Origin: Spirosoma endophyticum
GTDB lineage: Bacteria > Bacteroidota > Bacteroidia > Cytophagales > Spirosomataceae
Direction of reading: 5' to 3'
NCBI RefSeq assembly: GCF_900112365.1
Contig: NZ_FOLQ01000020.1
Coordinates: forward strand, 47,055 to 111,054
DNA length: 64,000 nucleotides
The notes under the pieces are model-generated. The model saw only the letters and a program-made list of their open reading frames with translations. It was not told the DNA's origin and searched no databases. Below are positions 1 to 8,353 of this stretch, piece after piece (position 1 is the first letter of the stretch; each line of letters begins with the position of its first letter). Both the position numbers and the translations under genes were made by a program.

Positions 1-1
1 G

Positions 2-664
2 TTACCGAGGAGCCTGCTCCATCCATTTGAGAGCACGCTTCCCTGGGAAACGTTGGGAGCAATCCCCGAAATGTTTCAAACGGTCTACGGCTCGTTGTAT
101 CCAGCCTTGGGTATTCAGTCCGGAGAAACATTGTTGATTCGGGGGGGCACTTCATCGGTGGGTATGCTGGCGGCACAACTCGCTAGCCTGGTGGGGCTGA
201 CGATACTAGCGACCACTCGGAATCCCCAGAAAGAGAATGCACTGCTGGAAAATGGGGCCACGCATGTGCTGATCGATTCGGGTCAGGTAACCGAATCGGT
301 CCGGGCTATTTTTCCGCAGGGTGTCGATAAGGTGCTGGAACTGGTTGGCACGGCCACGCTGCATGACTCATTAGGTTGTCTTAAACCCGGCGGCACCGCT
401 TGCATGAGCGGTATGCTGGCTGAAAGCTGGACGATTTCTGATTTCGCTCCCATGGAGTTTATTCCCGCCACGGTTCGACTGACAACCTATGACAGCGGTC
501 AGATCACCAGCCCGACCAGCGTGTTTCAGGACTTTATTCGTCAAGTCGAAGCGGGTTGGGTGAAACTCCCCGTTAGCCGAACCTTTACGCTGGGGCAGAT
601 CGTAGAGGCCCACCAATTTATGGATAGTAATTTGGCCACTGGTAAACTTGTCGTAATACCTTGA
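2..664 (+). CDS. Zinc-type alcohol dehydrogenase-like quinone oxidoreductase, 5' end cut off
   Basis: This is the C-terminal two thirds of a medium-chain dehydrogenase/reductase of the NADPH:quinone reductase type. The frame is open from base 2, and residues just before the first possible start (LPWETLGAIPEMFQT) match the family, so the gene begins outside the window. The nucleotide-binding Rossmann segment is visible as RGGTSSVGMLAAQLA, followed by a second strand and TTRNPQK, where the NADPH phosphate is usually held. The C-terminus ends in the usual MDSNLATGKLVVIP. No structural zinc cysteines are seen in the part present, which fits the zinc-free quinone reductase branch. The substrate cannot be told from sequence. 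The reaction (NADPH-dependent reduction of a quinone or enone) is inferred from family. Confidence 0.85.
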   Translation, partial: LPRSLLHPFESTLPWETLGAIPEMFQTVYGSLYPALGIQSGETLLIRGGTSSVGMLAAQLASLVGLTILATTRNPQKENALLENGATHVLIDSGQVTESVRAIFPQGVDKVLELVGTATLHDSLGCLKPGGTACMSGMLAESWTISDFAPMEFIPATVRLTTYDSGQITSPTSVFQDFIRQVEAGWVKLPVSRTFTLGQIVEAHQFMDSNLATGKLVVIP

Positions 665-702
665 TTGACTCATAATCAATTAACCCACCTGCATTTCAGT
701 AT

Positions 703-1392
703 ATGAAACAGATCTTATCGGCGCTGATAAGTAGCCTGCTGCTAGGCTCAATGAATGTGAACGCTCAAGCCATAAAGCTGAATAAAGCTAAACTGGCTCC
801 CAACCTGGTATCGATATCGTTTGAGCGAATAAGGGGCAAAGATGCGCTCCGGGTCATCAAGGATTCGACCATGCAACAGGTGGACGAGCCTACGTTTGTT
901 CGAATCAGTGACATTGATTTTATGAACGGTACCATCGAAGTCAAGGTGCTGAGTCGACTCTTGAAAAACGCACCGGAAACAGCCCGTGGTTTTGTTGGGG
1001 TTGCGTTTCGGATCAACGAAATCAATTCGAGCTTCGAGAGTATCTACATCCGCCCCACCAATGGCCGGGCCGACGATCAGGTACGTCGTAATCACGCCAT
1101 CCAGTACTTTTCCTACCCTGACTACAAATTTGATCGCCTGCGGAAAGAAACACCGGAGCGGTACGAGTCGTATGCCGATATGACCCTGAACGAATGGATC
1201 ACAATGAGAATTGTCGTAAATGGGCAGGAAGCGGAACTCTACCTGAATGACACAAAGCAACCCGCCCTGCTGGTCAAGGATCTAAAGCATGGCGAAGGCG
1301 TTGCAACAGCGGGACGGTCAGGGGGCATTGGCTTGTGGGTTGACGTAGGCACCGAAGGCTATTTTGCTGATCTGAAAGTTAACAGTCAATAG
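703..1392 (+). CDS. Exported LamG/DUF1080-like protein, paralogue of the convergent gene
   Basis: This 229-residue protein has a Sec signal peptide (MKQILSALISSLLLGSMNVNAQA). The body looks like a concanavalin-type beta sandwich of the kind found in DUF1080 or LamG proteins: FMNGTIEVKVLSRL, GFVGVAFRI, FESIYIRPTNGRA, EWITMRIVVNGQEAELYLND and GGIGLWVDVGTEGYFADLKV. The same string of motifs occurs in the convergent lipoprotein at 1434-2129, so the two are paralogues. No catalytic residues can be named. A role in binding or processing carbohydrate at the cell surface is possible but not shown. Convergent stops lie about 40 bases apart. The sandwich assignment is by pattern only. Confidence 0.75.
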   Translation: MKQILSALISSLLLGSMNVNAQAIKLNKAKLAPNLVSISFERIRGKDALRVIKDSTMQQVDEPTFVRISDIDFMNGTIEVKVLSRLLKNAPETARGFVGVAFRINEINSSFESIYIRPTNGRADDQVRRNHAIQYFSYPDYKFDRLRKETPERYESYADMTLNEWITMRIVVNGQEAELYLNDTKQPALLVKDLKHGEGVATAGRSGGIGLWVDVGTEGYFADLKVNSQ

Positions 1393-1433
1393 AGGTCGTT
1401 ACCCAGTTCAATTCACATTGGGCCTATCCAAAT

Positions 1434-2129
1434 TTACTTTTTCGTAATCCTCAAGTCTTTGAAATAGCCTTCGGTTCCGATGTCTACCCACAAGCCAACG
1501 GCCCCGGATTTTAGGTTACCTTTCAGCTGTTTTATGGAAAGAGAAGGTTCTTTTTTATCATTGATATACAGGGATGCCTGCTGACCCTCCACTTCGATAC
1601 GTAGGGTTATCCATTCATCAAGACCAATATCAGCACTTGCTTCAAAGGGGCCGCCCGGCGACCGGCCAATATTATCCATTTTATAGTTGGGGTAGGAGTA
1701 ATACTGAATCGCCTGATTTCGAACAACTGGGTTTTTTACCCGGCCCACTTTAGGCCGTATATACATCGACTCAAATGCTGAATTGTCACTGTTGATTCTG
1801 AATGCAAGTCCGATAAATCCCCAGGAGTCGCGATAGGGGGTGTTCTTCTGTATCCGGCTCAGCACTTTCACTTCAATCGTTCCGTTTTCAAAATCGGAAT
1901 TTTTTAGTCTTGTATAAAGCGGACCATTCACTGTAGCCCCTAAATGTTTCTCATCAAACGGCAGTACTTCTAAATCCCGTTCTACTTTCAGAACCTCCTC
2001 GCCGTCAAGCTCAACGACAGACCCTTTAACGTTTACAAACTCGAATGACTGGTCTTTAAGTTTGGTTTCCTGATTACAGGCTGTCAGTAAAGTAAGGCAA
2101 AGAATAACTAACAGGTTGATTGCTTTCAT
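1434..2129 (-). CDS. Lipoprotein with LamG/DUF1080-like domain
   Basis: The start at 2129 is chosen because it gives a clean lipoprotein signal (MKAINLLVILCLTLLTAC, lipid-anchored cysteine at residue 18). A longer reading to 2156 only adds nine unconvincing residues. After the anchor comes one domain with ENGTIEVKVLSRIQ, GFIGLAFRINSDNSAF, MYIRPKVGRVKN, EWITLRIEVEGQQASLYIND and AVGLWVDIGTEGYFKDLRI, matching its convergent paralogue point by point. It is probably anchored in the outer membrane. Function is unknown; glycan binding is only a guess from the fold-like pattern. Unlike the neighbour, it is lipidated rather than freely exported. Confidence 0.75.
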   Translation of the reverse strand: MKAINLLVILCLTLLTACNQETKLKDQSFEFVNVKGSVVELDGEEVLKVERDLEVLPFDEKHLGATVNGPLYTRLKNSDFENGTIEVKVLSRIQKNTPYRDSWGFIGLAFRINSDNSAFESMYIRPKVGRVKNPVVRNQAIQYYSYPNYKMDNIGRSPGGPFEASADIGLDEWITLRIEVEGQQASLYINDKKEPSLSIKQLKGNLKSGAVGLWVDIGTEGYFKDLRITKK

Positions 2130-2219
2130 TGTCAAAGTGGTTAAGTGACAATGCAAAGTTGGGGCGGCAGGAAAGGAGAGCCAATAAACTAGCTTAAGAA
2201 ATAAGCTTAAGCTAGATTA

Positions 2220-2300
2220 AGTCGGCCCGGCGTCCCGGTCGGACCGCTGGGCCGACACTCGGCGCTCCGTCGGACCGGCGCTCCAGTTGCGCTTTCAGGA
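2220..2300. repeat. GC-rich intergenic segment with imperfect direct and inverted repeats
   Basis: The gap between the lipoprotein and the oxidoreductase gene holds a GC-rich patch in which GTCGGCCC and GGGCCGAC pair as an inverted repeat, and the segment around GGTCGGACCGCT recurs slightly changed as CGTCGGACCGGCGCTCC. It could fold as a hairpin downstream of nothing obvious, or be debris. No function is claimed. Confidence 0.4.
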
Positions 2301-2351
2301 AGTCAGGTCTTTGACCCGTCCTAAATCAGACTAAGTCACAATTGCCAAAAA

Positions 2352-3773
2352 TTACGTCGTTTTCGGGGTGTTCAATTTCATATTGACGGGGTCCCAATGC
2401 ACGATATTTTTGCTAAAGTAACTGGCGTTGCAAGCCAGGGCCGGTGCGGCTGCCCGAAAGCCAAACTCGGCATTTTCAATAACGGGTTTCCCCGTTCGGA
2501 TTGAATCAAAGAAATTAGTCAAGTGGTCTAAATGATCATCATAGCCCGTAGGGGCTTTAAAGACAATATCTTCCTTCGTTGGCCTTTTTCGTTGATCGGC
2601 TGTCCATTTGGCATCATAGTCGGTTTGCATATCATCCTGCATCGCTTTTGAGAACGTGAACAGGGAATCATACCCGCCAAAGCCGGGGGATTCGGGCATC
2701 AGGCTATGTTTAAGCGTAATGTTATTGCCAATCACATCAATGACACCTTCCGAACCAACCAGCCGGATTACCTCCTGACCACCTGTACCACTGATAAAAT
2801 TCACCTGTAAGGTTAATTGAAAGGCAGCGTGCTCGGGGCTGTCGGGGTATTGCATCACACCTGACATCACATCGGGCAGATTACGTCCATCCTTCCAGTA
2901 GCTGAACTGGCCGGTACTGTAAATGCTTTTGGGGCCTTTGGAGTTGGTGATAAAATGCGTACCACTTAGCAGGTGGATAAACAAGTCGCCCGCTACCCCT
3001 GTACCCACTTCTTTAAAGGCTCGCCACCAGAAAAACTTCTTGGCATCAAACGGCATTTTGGGCGTCGCCGTAACGGCAATGAAGCGTTCCCAATCGGTCG
3101 TCATGGCATCCGCATCTTTGGGAATCGTGTATTCCCAGGCACCAATAGAGCTTTGTCGGTCATATACGGCATTGACCATGTTGAGTTTGCCAATTTCGCC
3201 AGCCGCCAACAATTCTTTTGCTTTGGCATAGCCGATACTACTGACTCGTTGGCTGCCTACCTGCAACACCTTACCTGCTTTTTCGGCGGCTGCTATCACC
3301 GGATAGCCCTGACTAATTTTGTAGACCATCGGTTTTTCACAGTACACGTGCTTGCCTTTCGCTAATGCGTCCAGGGTGATGCGGGAATGCCAGACATCAT
3401 GCGTGGCAATAATCACCGCGTCGATGTCTTTTCGGTCTAACAGTTCTTTATAGTTTCGGGTCGTGTATAACTCATTGCCAAATTTTTCTTTAGCGTTTTC
3501 TAGCCGGCCTGGGTACAAATCGCAAATGCCAGCCAGTTCAACCCCCGGCACTTTAAGGGCCGTATTGGAATCAAAATGGCCTTGCACCCCATACCCAATA
3601 ACCCCCAATCGGATGGTGTCATTTGACGAAACCGGTCTTTCATACTGCAGGATGCGTTCTTCGGCTTTTGCCTGGGCGGCTAGTGACGACAAGGGTGAGG
3701 ACGCGGCCACCAGACTAGTCGCCCCAATTTGCTGCAAAAATCGCCTTCTGGAGGAGGAGTTGTCTTTTTTCAT
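2352..3773 (-). CDS. Tat-exported Gfo/Idh/MocA family oxidoreductase
   Basis: This 473-residue protein begins with a twin-arginine leader (SSRRRFLQQIGATSLVAASS) ending near an AQA cleavage site, so it is probably exported folded with its cofactor. The N-terminal Rossmann fold shows IRLGVIGYGVQGHF and ELAGICDLYPGR, and the family lysine lies in GKHVYCEKPMV. The C-terminal alpha/beta domain follows (KEVGTGVAGDLFIHLLSG). Members oxidise or reduce sugars and their derivatives with bound NAD(P), sometimes acting as glycosidases. The substrate here is unknown. The TolB-like gene upstream (3800-4756) runs the same way 26 bases before its start, so the two may be co-transcribed. Confidence 0.85.
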   Translation of the reverse strand: MKKDNSSSRRRFLQQIGATSLVAASSPLSSLAAQAKAEERILQYERPVSSNDTIRLGVIGYGVQGHFDSNTALKVPGVELAGICDLYPGRLENAKEKFGNELYTTRNYKELLDRKDIDAVIIATHDVWHSRITLDALAKGKHVYCEKPMVYKISQGYPVIAAAEKAGKVLQVGSQRVSSIGYAKAKELLAAGEIGKLNMVNAVYDRQSSIGAWEYTIPKDADAMTTDWERFIAVTATPKMPFDAKKFFWWRAFKEVGTGVAGDLFIHLLSGTHFITNSKGPKSIYSTGQFSYWKDGRNLPDVMSGVMQYPDSPEHAAFQLTLQVNFISGTGGQEVIRLVGSEGVIDVIGNNITLKHSLMPESPGFGGYDSLFTFSKAMQDDMQTDYDAKWTADQRKRPTKEDIVFKAPTGYDDHLDHLTNFFDSIRTGKPVIENAEFGFRAAAPALACNASYFSKNIVHWDPVNMKLNTPKTT

Positions 3774-3799
3774 GAGAACTATTGGTTAAGGATTGATGG

Positions 3800-4756
3800 C
3801 TATTTCACTAAGTAGCTGACAAAGGCAATTTTTCTACTATCGGGGCTCCACGAAGGCACATTGATCGTACCCTGACCGCCGTAAAAGACGGGGGTGATGT
3901 CTTTGATAGCCTTGGTTTTGGTATTCATCAGGCGTAGTTTAACGTTTTTACCAAACAAATGGGCTTGCTTTTCATCACTCATGTAGGCGATGTACACAAT
4001 CCAGTTATTGTCGGGCGAGGGGTGAGCAAACCAGTTCGACTGTTCATCAAAGGTCAATTGTTCGGGTTTCGACCCATCGGCTAGCATCCGCCAGATTTGC
4101 ATATGCCCAGTCCGGTAGGAGTTAAAATAAATGTATTTCCCATCGGGTGAATAATCGGGTCCATCATCCAATCCCTCGGTGCTGGTCAATCGTTTTTCAA
4201 TACCCCCGTCAATTCCAATGGTATAAATATCAAAGTTGCCGTTGCGTTCAGCACAATAGGCGACTGTCTTACTATCCGGGGTCCAGCCATGCCAAAAAGA
4301 AGGCACTTCAGACGTAATTTTTCTGGGTTCTCCGCCCGCAATAGGCAATATATACAGGGCGGATTTGTAGGATTTCGTCGATGGGTCGCTTTTGTCATTA
4401 TGGCTGACGACCAACCAGTTGTGGTCGGGCGAAATGCCGTGGTCGTTATTGCACTGGGTGACAGAGCCCGTATTGAGTTCGGCTACTTTTTTAGACGCCA
4501 AATTCAAGGTATAAATTTTGCCTTTGCTGTTGAGAATCAGGTAATTATTGGGGTGCCAGTTGGGGGCTTCAAAATGGGTATTGATAGCCAGGATGGTATC
4601 GATCTTCCCCGTTATGATGTCGAGCGTTTGGATATAACTCGTGGTATCTTTTTTGACTTGTGCCACTGAACATAACGAACAGAGGATACAAAAGGCAAAC
4701 ATGCCAAGCCAGCTGAAACGAGCCAGAGTAATTCGTACTGGAAGCGAATTTTTCAT
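3800..4756 (-). CDS. Exported TolB-like beta-propeller protein (PD40/WD40-like repeats)
   Basis: This 318-residue protein has an N-terminal hydrophobic leader (LGMFAFCILCSLCSVAQ). The rest is a run of PD40-type blades: HNDKSDP..SALYILPIAGG, HGWTPDSKTVAYCAERNG, DGPDYSPDGKYIYFNSYRTG, HPSPDNNWIVYIAYMSD and PSWSPDSRKIAFVSYL. The repeated Pro-Asp-X-Lys signature is characteristic of the periplasmic TolB propeller. It lacks the TolB N-terminal domain, so it is not the Tol-Pal component itself. In Bacteroidetes such proteins often sit beside sugar dehydrogenases, as here; a scaffold or sensor role is inferred. It is divergent from the NUDIX regulator gene, with a palindrome between the two. Confidence 0.8.
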   Translation of the reverse strand: MKNSLPVRITLARFSWLGMFAFCILCSLCSVAQVKKDTTSYIQTLDIITGKIDTILAINTHFEAPNWHPNNYLILNSKGKIYTLNLASKKVAELNTGSVTQCNNDHGISPDHNWLVVSHNDKSDPSTKSYKSALYILPIAGGEPRKITSEVPSFWHGWTPDSKTVAYCAERNGNFDIYTIGIDGGIEKRLTSTEGLDDGPDYSPDGKYIYFNSYRTGHMQIWRMLADGSKPEQLTFDEQSNWFAHPSPDNNWIVYIAYMSDEKQAHLFGKNVKLRLMNTKTKAIKDITPVFYGGQGTINVPSWSPDSRKIAFVSYLVK

Positions 4757-4813
4757 GAAATATGGTTTTAGGGAACGACTAGAAATATGGACATGGACAA
4801 AAGTAATCAGATT

Positions 4814-4837
4814 TTTTATATTATAAAAAATATAAAA
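4814..4837. promoter_or_regulatory. Perfect 9-bp inverted repeat, candidate operator of the NUDIX regulator
   Basis: TTTTATATT at 4814-4822 and AATATAAAA at 4829-4837 are exact reverse complements separated by six bases. They sit in the AT-rich gap between the divergent TolB-like gene (start 4756) and the NUDIX regulator gene (start 4925). NrtR-type regulators commonly bind such palindromes next to their own genes. Binding is inferred; an AT-rich promoter could also give this by chance. Confidence 0.45.
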
Positions 4838-4924
4838 TAGTTAGTATATTTACTATTGTGTGTTTAAATAGTCATATTTGAAGAAAAGATTAATTAGGCG
4901 GATGAGCCCTATTTTTGCAAAACG

Positions 4925-5650
4925 ATGAAGAAGTTTGGCGATGCCGATTATATAGCACATCTGTCGATTGACTGTGTGATTTTTGGCTACGAGGCTAAAG
5001 AGTTAAAAGTGCTGATTGGCAGATTCAAATTTGGTAAGGGTGTCTGGTCGCTGCCGGGCGGATTTGTCCTCAAAACCGAAGGCATCGATAAAGCGGCTAC
5101 CCGAATTTTGAAAGAACGTACTGGTTTAGAAAATATCTATCTGGAGCAGTTCCGCGTGTTTGGCGACGAAAATCGGATTGTCGACAGCCCCCATAAGGAA
5201 ACTATGAAGGCAGAACTGCAAGCGTTCGATGCCCAACAGTTCGATGCGGTAGCGACCGACTGGTTGACCAGCCGCTTTGTCTGCATCGGGTATTATGCTC
5301 TTGTCGATATTCATAAAGTTAATCCGCAGGCAGGCGAGTTTGACGACTGCCTCGAATGGCGCAGTGTCAGTGATATTCCCGACATGATTCATGACCATAG
5401 CGAAATTCTGGCCGTTGCGCTTGATGCCCTGCGGCAGAACCTTAATCAGAAACTAATCGGCTTCAACCTGCTACCCGACAAGTTCACGATGCGGGAGGTT
5501 CAGGAGTTATACGAGGCTGTTTATAACCGACCTTTTGTCATCACCAATTTTCAAAAGAAAATTCTGGATTTGAACGTGTTAGAGCGTTTGGAGAAGAAAT
5601 TCACGGGTGCCGCCAACAAAGCACCCTATTTATACAAGTTTAAAAAGTAG
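4925..5650 (+). CDS. NrtR-type transcriptional regulator: degenerate NUDIX domain plus winged helix
   Basis: This 241-residue protein has a NUDIX fold at about residues 10-145 and a C-terminal winged helix (FTMREVQELYEAVYNRPFVITNFQKKIL). The NUDIX box region reads GGFVLKTEGIDKAATRIL then KERTGL. The first glutamate is kept, but the RE and EE glutamates that bind the catalytic metal are replaced (R-I, E-R), so hydrolysis is unlikely and ligand sensing likely. This is the design of the NrtR family, which senses ADP-ribose or, in Bacteroidetes, sugars. It is divergent from an exported propeller and sugar-type oxidoreductase, which may be its targets. The gene symbol is withheld because the ligand is unknown. 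Confidence 0.8.
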   Translation: MKKFGDADYIAHLSIDCVIFGYEAKELKVLIGRFKFGKGVWSLPGGFVLKTEGIDKAATRILKERTGLENIYLEQFRVFGDENRIVDSPHKETMKAELQAFDAQQFDAVATDWLTSRFVCIGYYALVDIHKVNPQAGEFDDCLEWRSVSDIPDMIHDHSEILAVALDALRQNLNQKLIGFNLLPDKFTMREVQELYEAVYNRPFVITNFQKKILDLNVLERLEKKFTGAANKAPYLYKFKK

Positions 5651-5656
5651 TGTTTT

Positions 5657-5968
5657 TTGATTTGGATTACCCATTGGTGTGTACGGCCCGTGGGTAACAT
5701 CCGCTGGCTGAACTGGCCCATCCCTGACGCGCAAATGGGCCTTCCCTATCCGAATGGTTGGGAAGTTTACTCGGGTCGGTACTGGGTCTATGAGCTGTTC
5801 TTAGTGCACCTGTACCGGCCCGGAGGCTTAAGCCGGGAATGTTTTCTTTACAATCATTCCGTTTATCTCCTCAACACCGCTGAACGGGCTGACACCATTC
5901 AGTTGACCGGTATCATCCGGGTTCGGGTGCTGGCTGCCAGTCCCGGACTGATGAAGACAAACCGGTAG
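5657..5968 (+). CDS. Doubtful 103-residue open frame downstream of the NUDIX regulator
   Basis: The frame opens at a TTG seven bases after the regulator's stop. The product is rich in Trp and Tyr (NIRWLNWPIPDA, YPNGWEVYSGRYWVYELF) and matches no family I recognise. There is no good ribosome site and no ATG near the start. It may be a decayed gene, part of a longer 3' region, or non-coding. The stretch from 5651 to about 6020 holds nothing else I can support. Confidence 0.2.
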   Translation: MIWITHWCVRPVGNIRWLNWPIPDAQMGLPYPNGWEVYSGRYWVYELFLVHLYRPGGLSRECFLYNHSVYLLNTAERADTIQLTGIIRVRVLAASPGLMKTNR

Positions 5969-6055
5969 GTGATTCACTTGTAGAGTGGTGGATAGTCAAA
6001 CATTCGGGATAGGCGTGGGTTGATAATGGACCAGTTTAGCCCAAAACCTACAATC

Positions 6056-6280
6056 ATGGCACACGAACATCATAAAGAAGCCGCTTATCACTTCCGCAAA
6101 GCGGCTGAATACCACGAGAACGCCCAGCAACTGCATGAAGCAGGCGATCATGAGAAAGAAGCCCACGAGGCTTACGTGGCCTACGGTCATCACAATTTAG
6201 CCGACCAGCACGCGCAGGCGGCTGCGGAACACCACGCTGAGAAGCATGACACCAGCGGCCACAGCGACCCAGTAGCCTGA
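6056..6280 (+). CDS. Small His/Glu/Ala-rich helical protein
   Basis: The product from ATG 6056 has 74 residues, begins MAHEHHKEAAYHFRKAAEYH and continues with HHNLADQHAQAAAEHH. It is a single amphipathic helical protein with about one residue in five histidine. An ATG at 6026 in the same frame would add ten residues; I prefer 6056 because homopolymer-like His/Ala proteins of this kind usually start MAHEHH. Metal buffering is plausible because it faces the metal-resistance cluster, but the sequence alone does not show it. It is convergent with the P-type ATPase gene, with a shared hairpin between. Confidence 0.6.
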   Translation: MAHEHHKEAAYHFRKAAEYHENAQQLHEAGDHEKEAHEAYVAYGHHNLADQHAQAAAEHHAEKHDTSGHSDPVA

Positions 6281-6301
6281 CTGTCGTCAGCAACCTATAT
6301 G

Positions 6302-6361
6302 GCCGATAATAGAACATCACCCCACAGTTTATAAATTGCGGGGTGATGTTCTGTTATCGGC
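6302..6361. terminator. Bidirectional hairpin between convergent genes
   Basis: GCCGATAATAGAACATCACC at 6302-6321 pairs, with one mismatch, with GGTGATGTTCTGTTATCGGC near 6342-6361, giving a stem of about 22 bp. The right arm lies inside the last codons of the P-type ATPase gene. It probably stops transcription from both sides. The T-tract is weak. Confidence 0.55.
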
Positions 6362-8347
6362 TTCTTTGAACGTCAGATTTTGCACCCGCACGGCGTTCAG
6401 GATGGCCAGCATTGCTACGCCTACATCGGCAAAAACCGCTTCCCACATGGTGGCCAGCCCACCCGCGCCAAGAATCAACACAATCGCTTTTACCACCATC
6501 GACAGGGTGATATTTTGCCAGACGATTCGGCGCGTGGCCCGGCCAATTTCCACGGCGGTGGCGATTTTGGCCGGTTCATCGTTCTGAATAATGACATCGG
6601 CGGTTTCGACGGTGGCATCCGAGCCAAGCCCACCCATCGCCATGCCCACATCGGCCAGGGCAACTACCGGGGCATCGTTTACCCCATCGCCAACGAATGC
6701 TAACTTAGATTTTGGATTGGAAGCCAGTTCTGCTTTGAGTCGTTCGACCTGGGCTACTTTGTCTTCGGGCAACAGATCGCCGTGCCACTCATCCACCCCC
6801 ACCTGTTTAGCCACGATCTCCACTACGGCTGACTTATCACCCGATAGCATCACCGTTCGGATGCCATCGGCTTTCAGGCGTTTCACCGCGTCGGCGGCAT
6901 CGGGTTTCACCGCGTCGGCAATGGTGAAATAGCCCGCAAACTGCCCGTCGATGGCAGTCATGACGATGGTGTACGGGATTTGGGTCAGGGCTTCATCGAA
7001 GGTGACGTTGAACTTACGTAGCAGCTTAGCGTTTCCGGCCAGTACTTCTTTCCCCTCTACCCGTCCTTTCAGGCCGTGACCAGCAATTTCTTCCACGCTT
7101 TCCACCGACATCGTCTCGTGCCCCCGATCAGAGTGTTCCAAAATAGCCGTAGCCACCGGATGGGTTGATTTGCTTTCCAATGCCGCCGTTAATCGGGTCA
7201 GTTCAGCCGCATCAACACCAACGGGTTTGACTTCCTGCACCTTGAAAACACCCTTGGTCAGCGTACCGGTCTTGTCCATGACGACCGTTTTTAGCTGCGT
7301 CATCAAATCCAGAAACACTGACCCCTTAAATAGAATACCCTGTTTAGACCCGGCCCCGATGCCGCCGAAATAGCCCAGTGGAATCGAGATCACCAGCGCA
7401 CAGGGGCAGCCAATGACTAAGAACACCAGACCCCGGTAGAGCCAGTCTCGAAACTCATAATTTTGAGTAAAAAAATAGGGCACGATCGTAATCAGAAGGG
7501 CCAACCCACAAATAGTTGGGGTATAGATTTTGGCGAACCGGGCGATAAATTCCTGCGTCTGGGCTTTACGACCGGTGGCCTGCTGCACCAGTTTGAGAAT
7601 CCGGGACAGCTTGGAATCCTGATAGAGCGTTGTCACGTCCATTTCGACCAGAGCCTGCCGGTTAATCATCCCAGCGAGCACGGCTTCTCCCTTTTGGATC
7701 GTTCGCGGAACGCTTTCTCCCGTTAAAGCAGCAGTATCAAACGAGCCACTTTCAGTACGCATGGTACCATCTAAACCGACTTTTTCTCCGGGTTTAACCT
7801 GCACAACATCCCCTATGGCGACAGAAGATGCTTTTACGCTTTGTGCTTGTCCATTGCGCAAAACGGTGACTTCATCGGGTCGCACATCCAGCAGAGCCTT
7901 AATACTACGACGTGCCCGCAGCACAGCCGCATCCTGAAACAGTTCACCGATAGTATAAAACAGCATCACCGCCACCCCTTCGGGATACTCGCGAATACCA
8001 AACGCTCCCAGCGTCGCGACGCCCATCAAAAAGAATTCAGTGAACACGTTCCCACTCACAATTCCTTTCCAGGCCCGCTTCAGCACGGGCCAGCCAACGG
8101 GCAAATAAGCGATGACACACCCTATAAACCGGATGGGATCGTTGAACCACTGAAATGAAGGGACGGTTTTAGCGAAATGATCCAGGGCTATGCCGCTTAG
8201 TAGTAGCACTAAGCTACTGATCGCTGGTGCATAGGTGCGCCAAGTTTGGTCTGGGCCTTTTTTAGCAGGAGCGGCATCCGCTGCCGGTGTTGTACCTTCC
8301 TCAATCAGATCCACGTCGTCGTGGTCATGATCGTGGTCGTGTGCCAT
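6329..8347 (-). CDS. Heavy-metal P1B-type ATPase (Zn/Cd/Co/Pb efflux)
   Basis: This 672-residue pump has all catalytic motifs: TGES (residues 209-212, actuator), CPC (314-316) in a metal-channel helix, DKTGT (Asp358 phosphorylated), THPVATAI (HP locus) and GDGVNDAP (hinge). The N-terminus lacks the usual CxxC HMA domain and instead carries a His/Asp tail (MAHDHDHDHDDVD), which can bind zinc-like ions. CPC together with the His tail and the adjoining ZIP and CzcA genes favours Zn2+/Cd2+ over copper. It would export metal from the cytoplasm to the periplasm, handing on to the RND pump nearby. It is the last intact gene of the leftward cluster. Confidence 0.92.
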   Translation of the reverse strand: MAHDHDHDHDDVDLIEEGTTPAADAAPAKKGPDQTWRTYAPAISSLVLLLSGIALDHFAKTVPSFQWFNDPIRFIGCVIAYLPVGWPVLKRAWKGIVSGNVFTEFFLMGVATLGAFGIREYPEGVAVMLFYTIGELFQDAAVLRARRSIKALLDVRPDEVTVLRNGQAQSVKASSVAIGDVVQVKPGEKVGLDGTMRTESGSFDTAALTGESVPRTIQKGEAVLAGMINRQALVEMDVTTLYQDSKLSRILKLVQQATGRKAQTQEFIARFAKIYTPTICGLALLITIVPYFFTQNYEFRDWLYRGLVFLVIGCPCALVISIPLGYFGGIGAGSKQGILFKGSVFLDLMTQLKTVVMDKTGTLTKGVFKVQEVKPVGVDAAELTRLTAALESKSTHPVATAILEHSDRGHETMSVESVEEIAGHGLKGRVEGKEVLAGNAKLLRKFNVTFDEALTQIPYTIVMTAIDGQFAGYFTIADAVKPDAADAVKRLKADGIRTVMLSGDKSAVVEIVAKQVGVDEWHGDLLPEDKVAQVERLKAELASNPKSKLAFVGDGVNDAPVVALADVGMAMGGLGSDATVETADVIIQNDEPAKIATAVEIGRATRRIVWQNITLSMVVKAIVLILGAGGLATMWEAVFADVGVAMLAILNAVRVQNLTFKEADNRTSPRNL

Positions 8348-8353
8348 AGTCTA

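Noticed and set aside
2220..2300. Possible CRISPR-like repeats
   Set aside because: Only two imperfect GC-rich units with no regular spacers.
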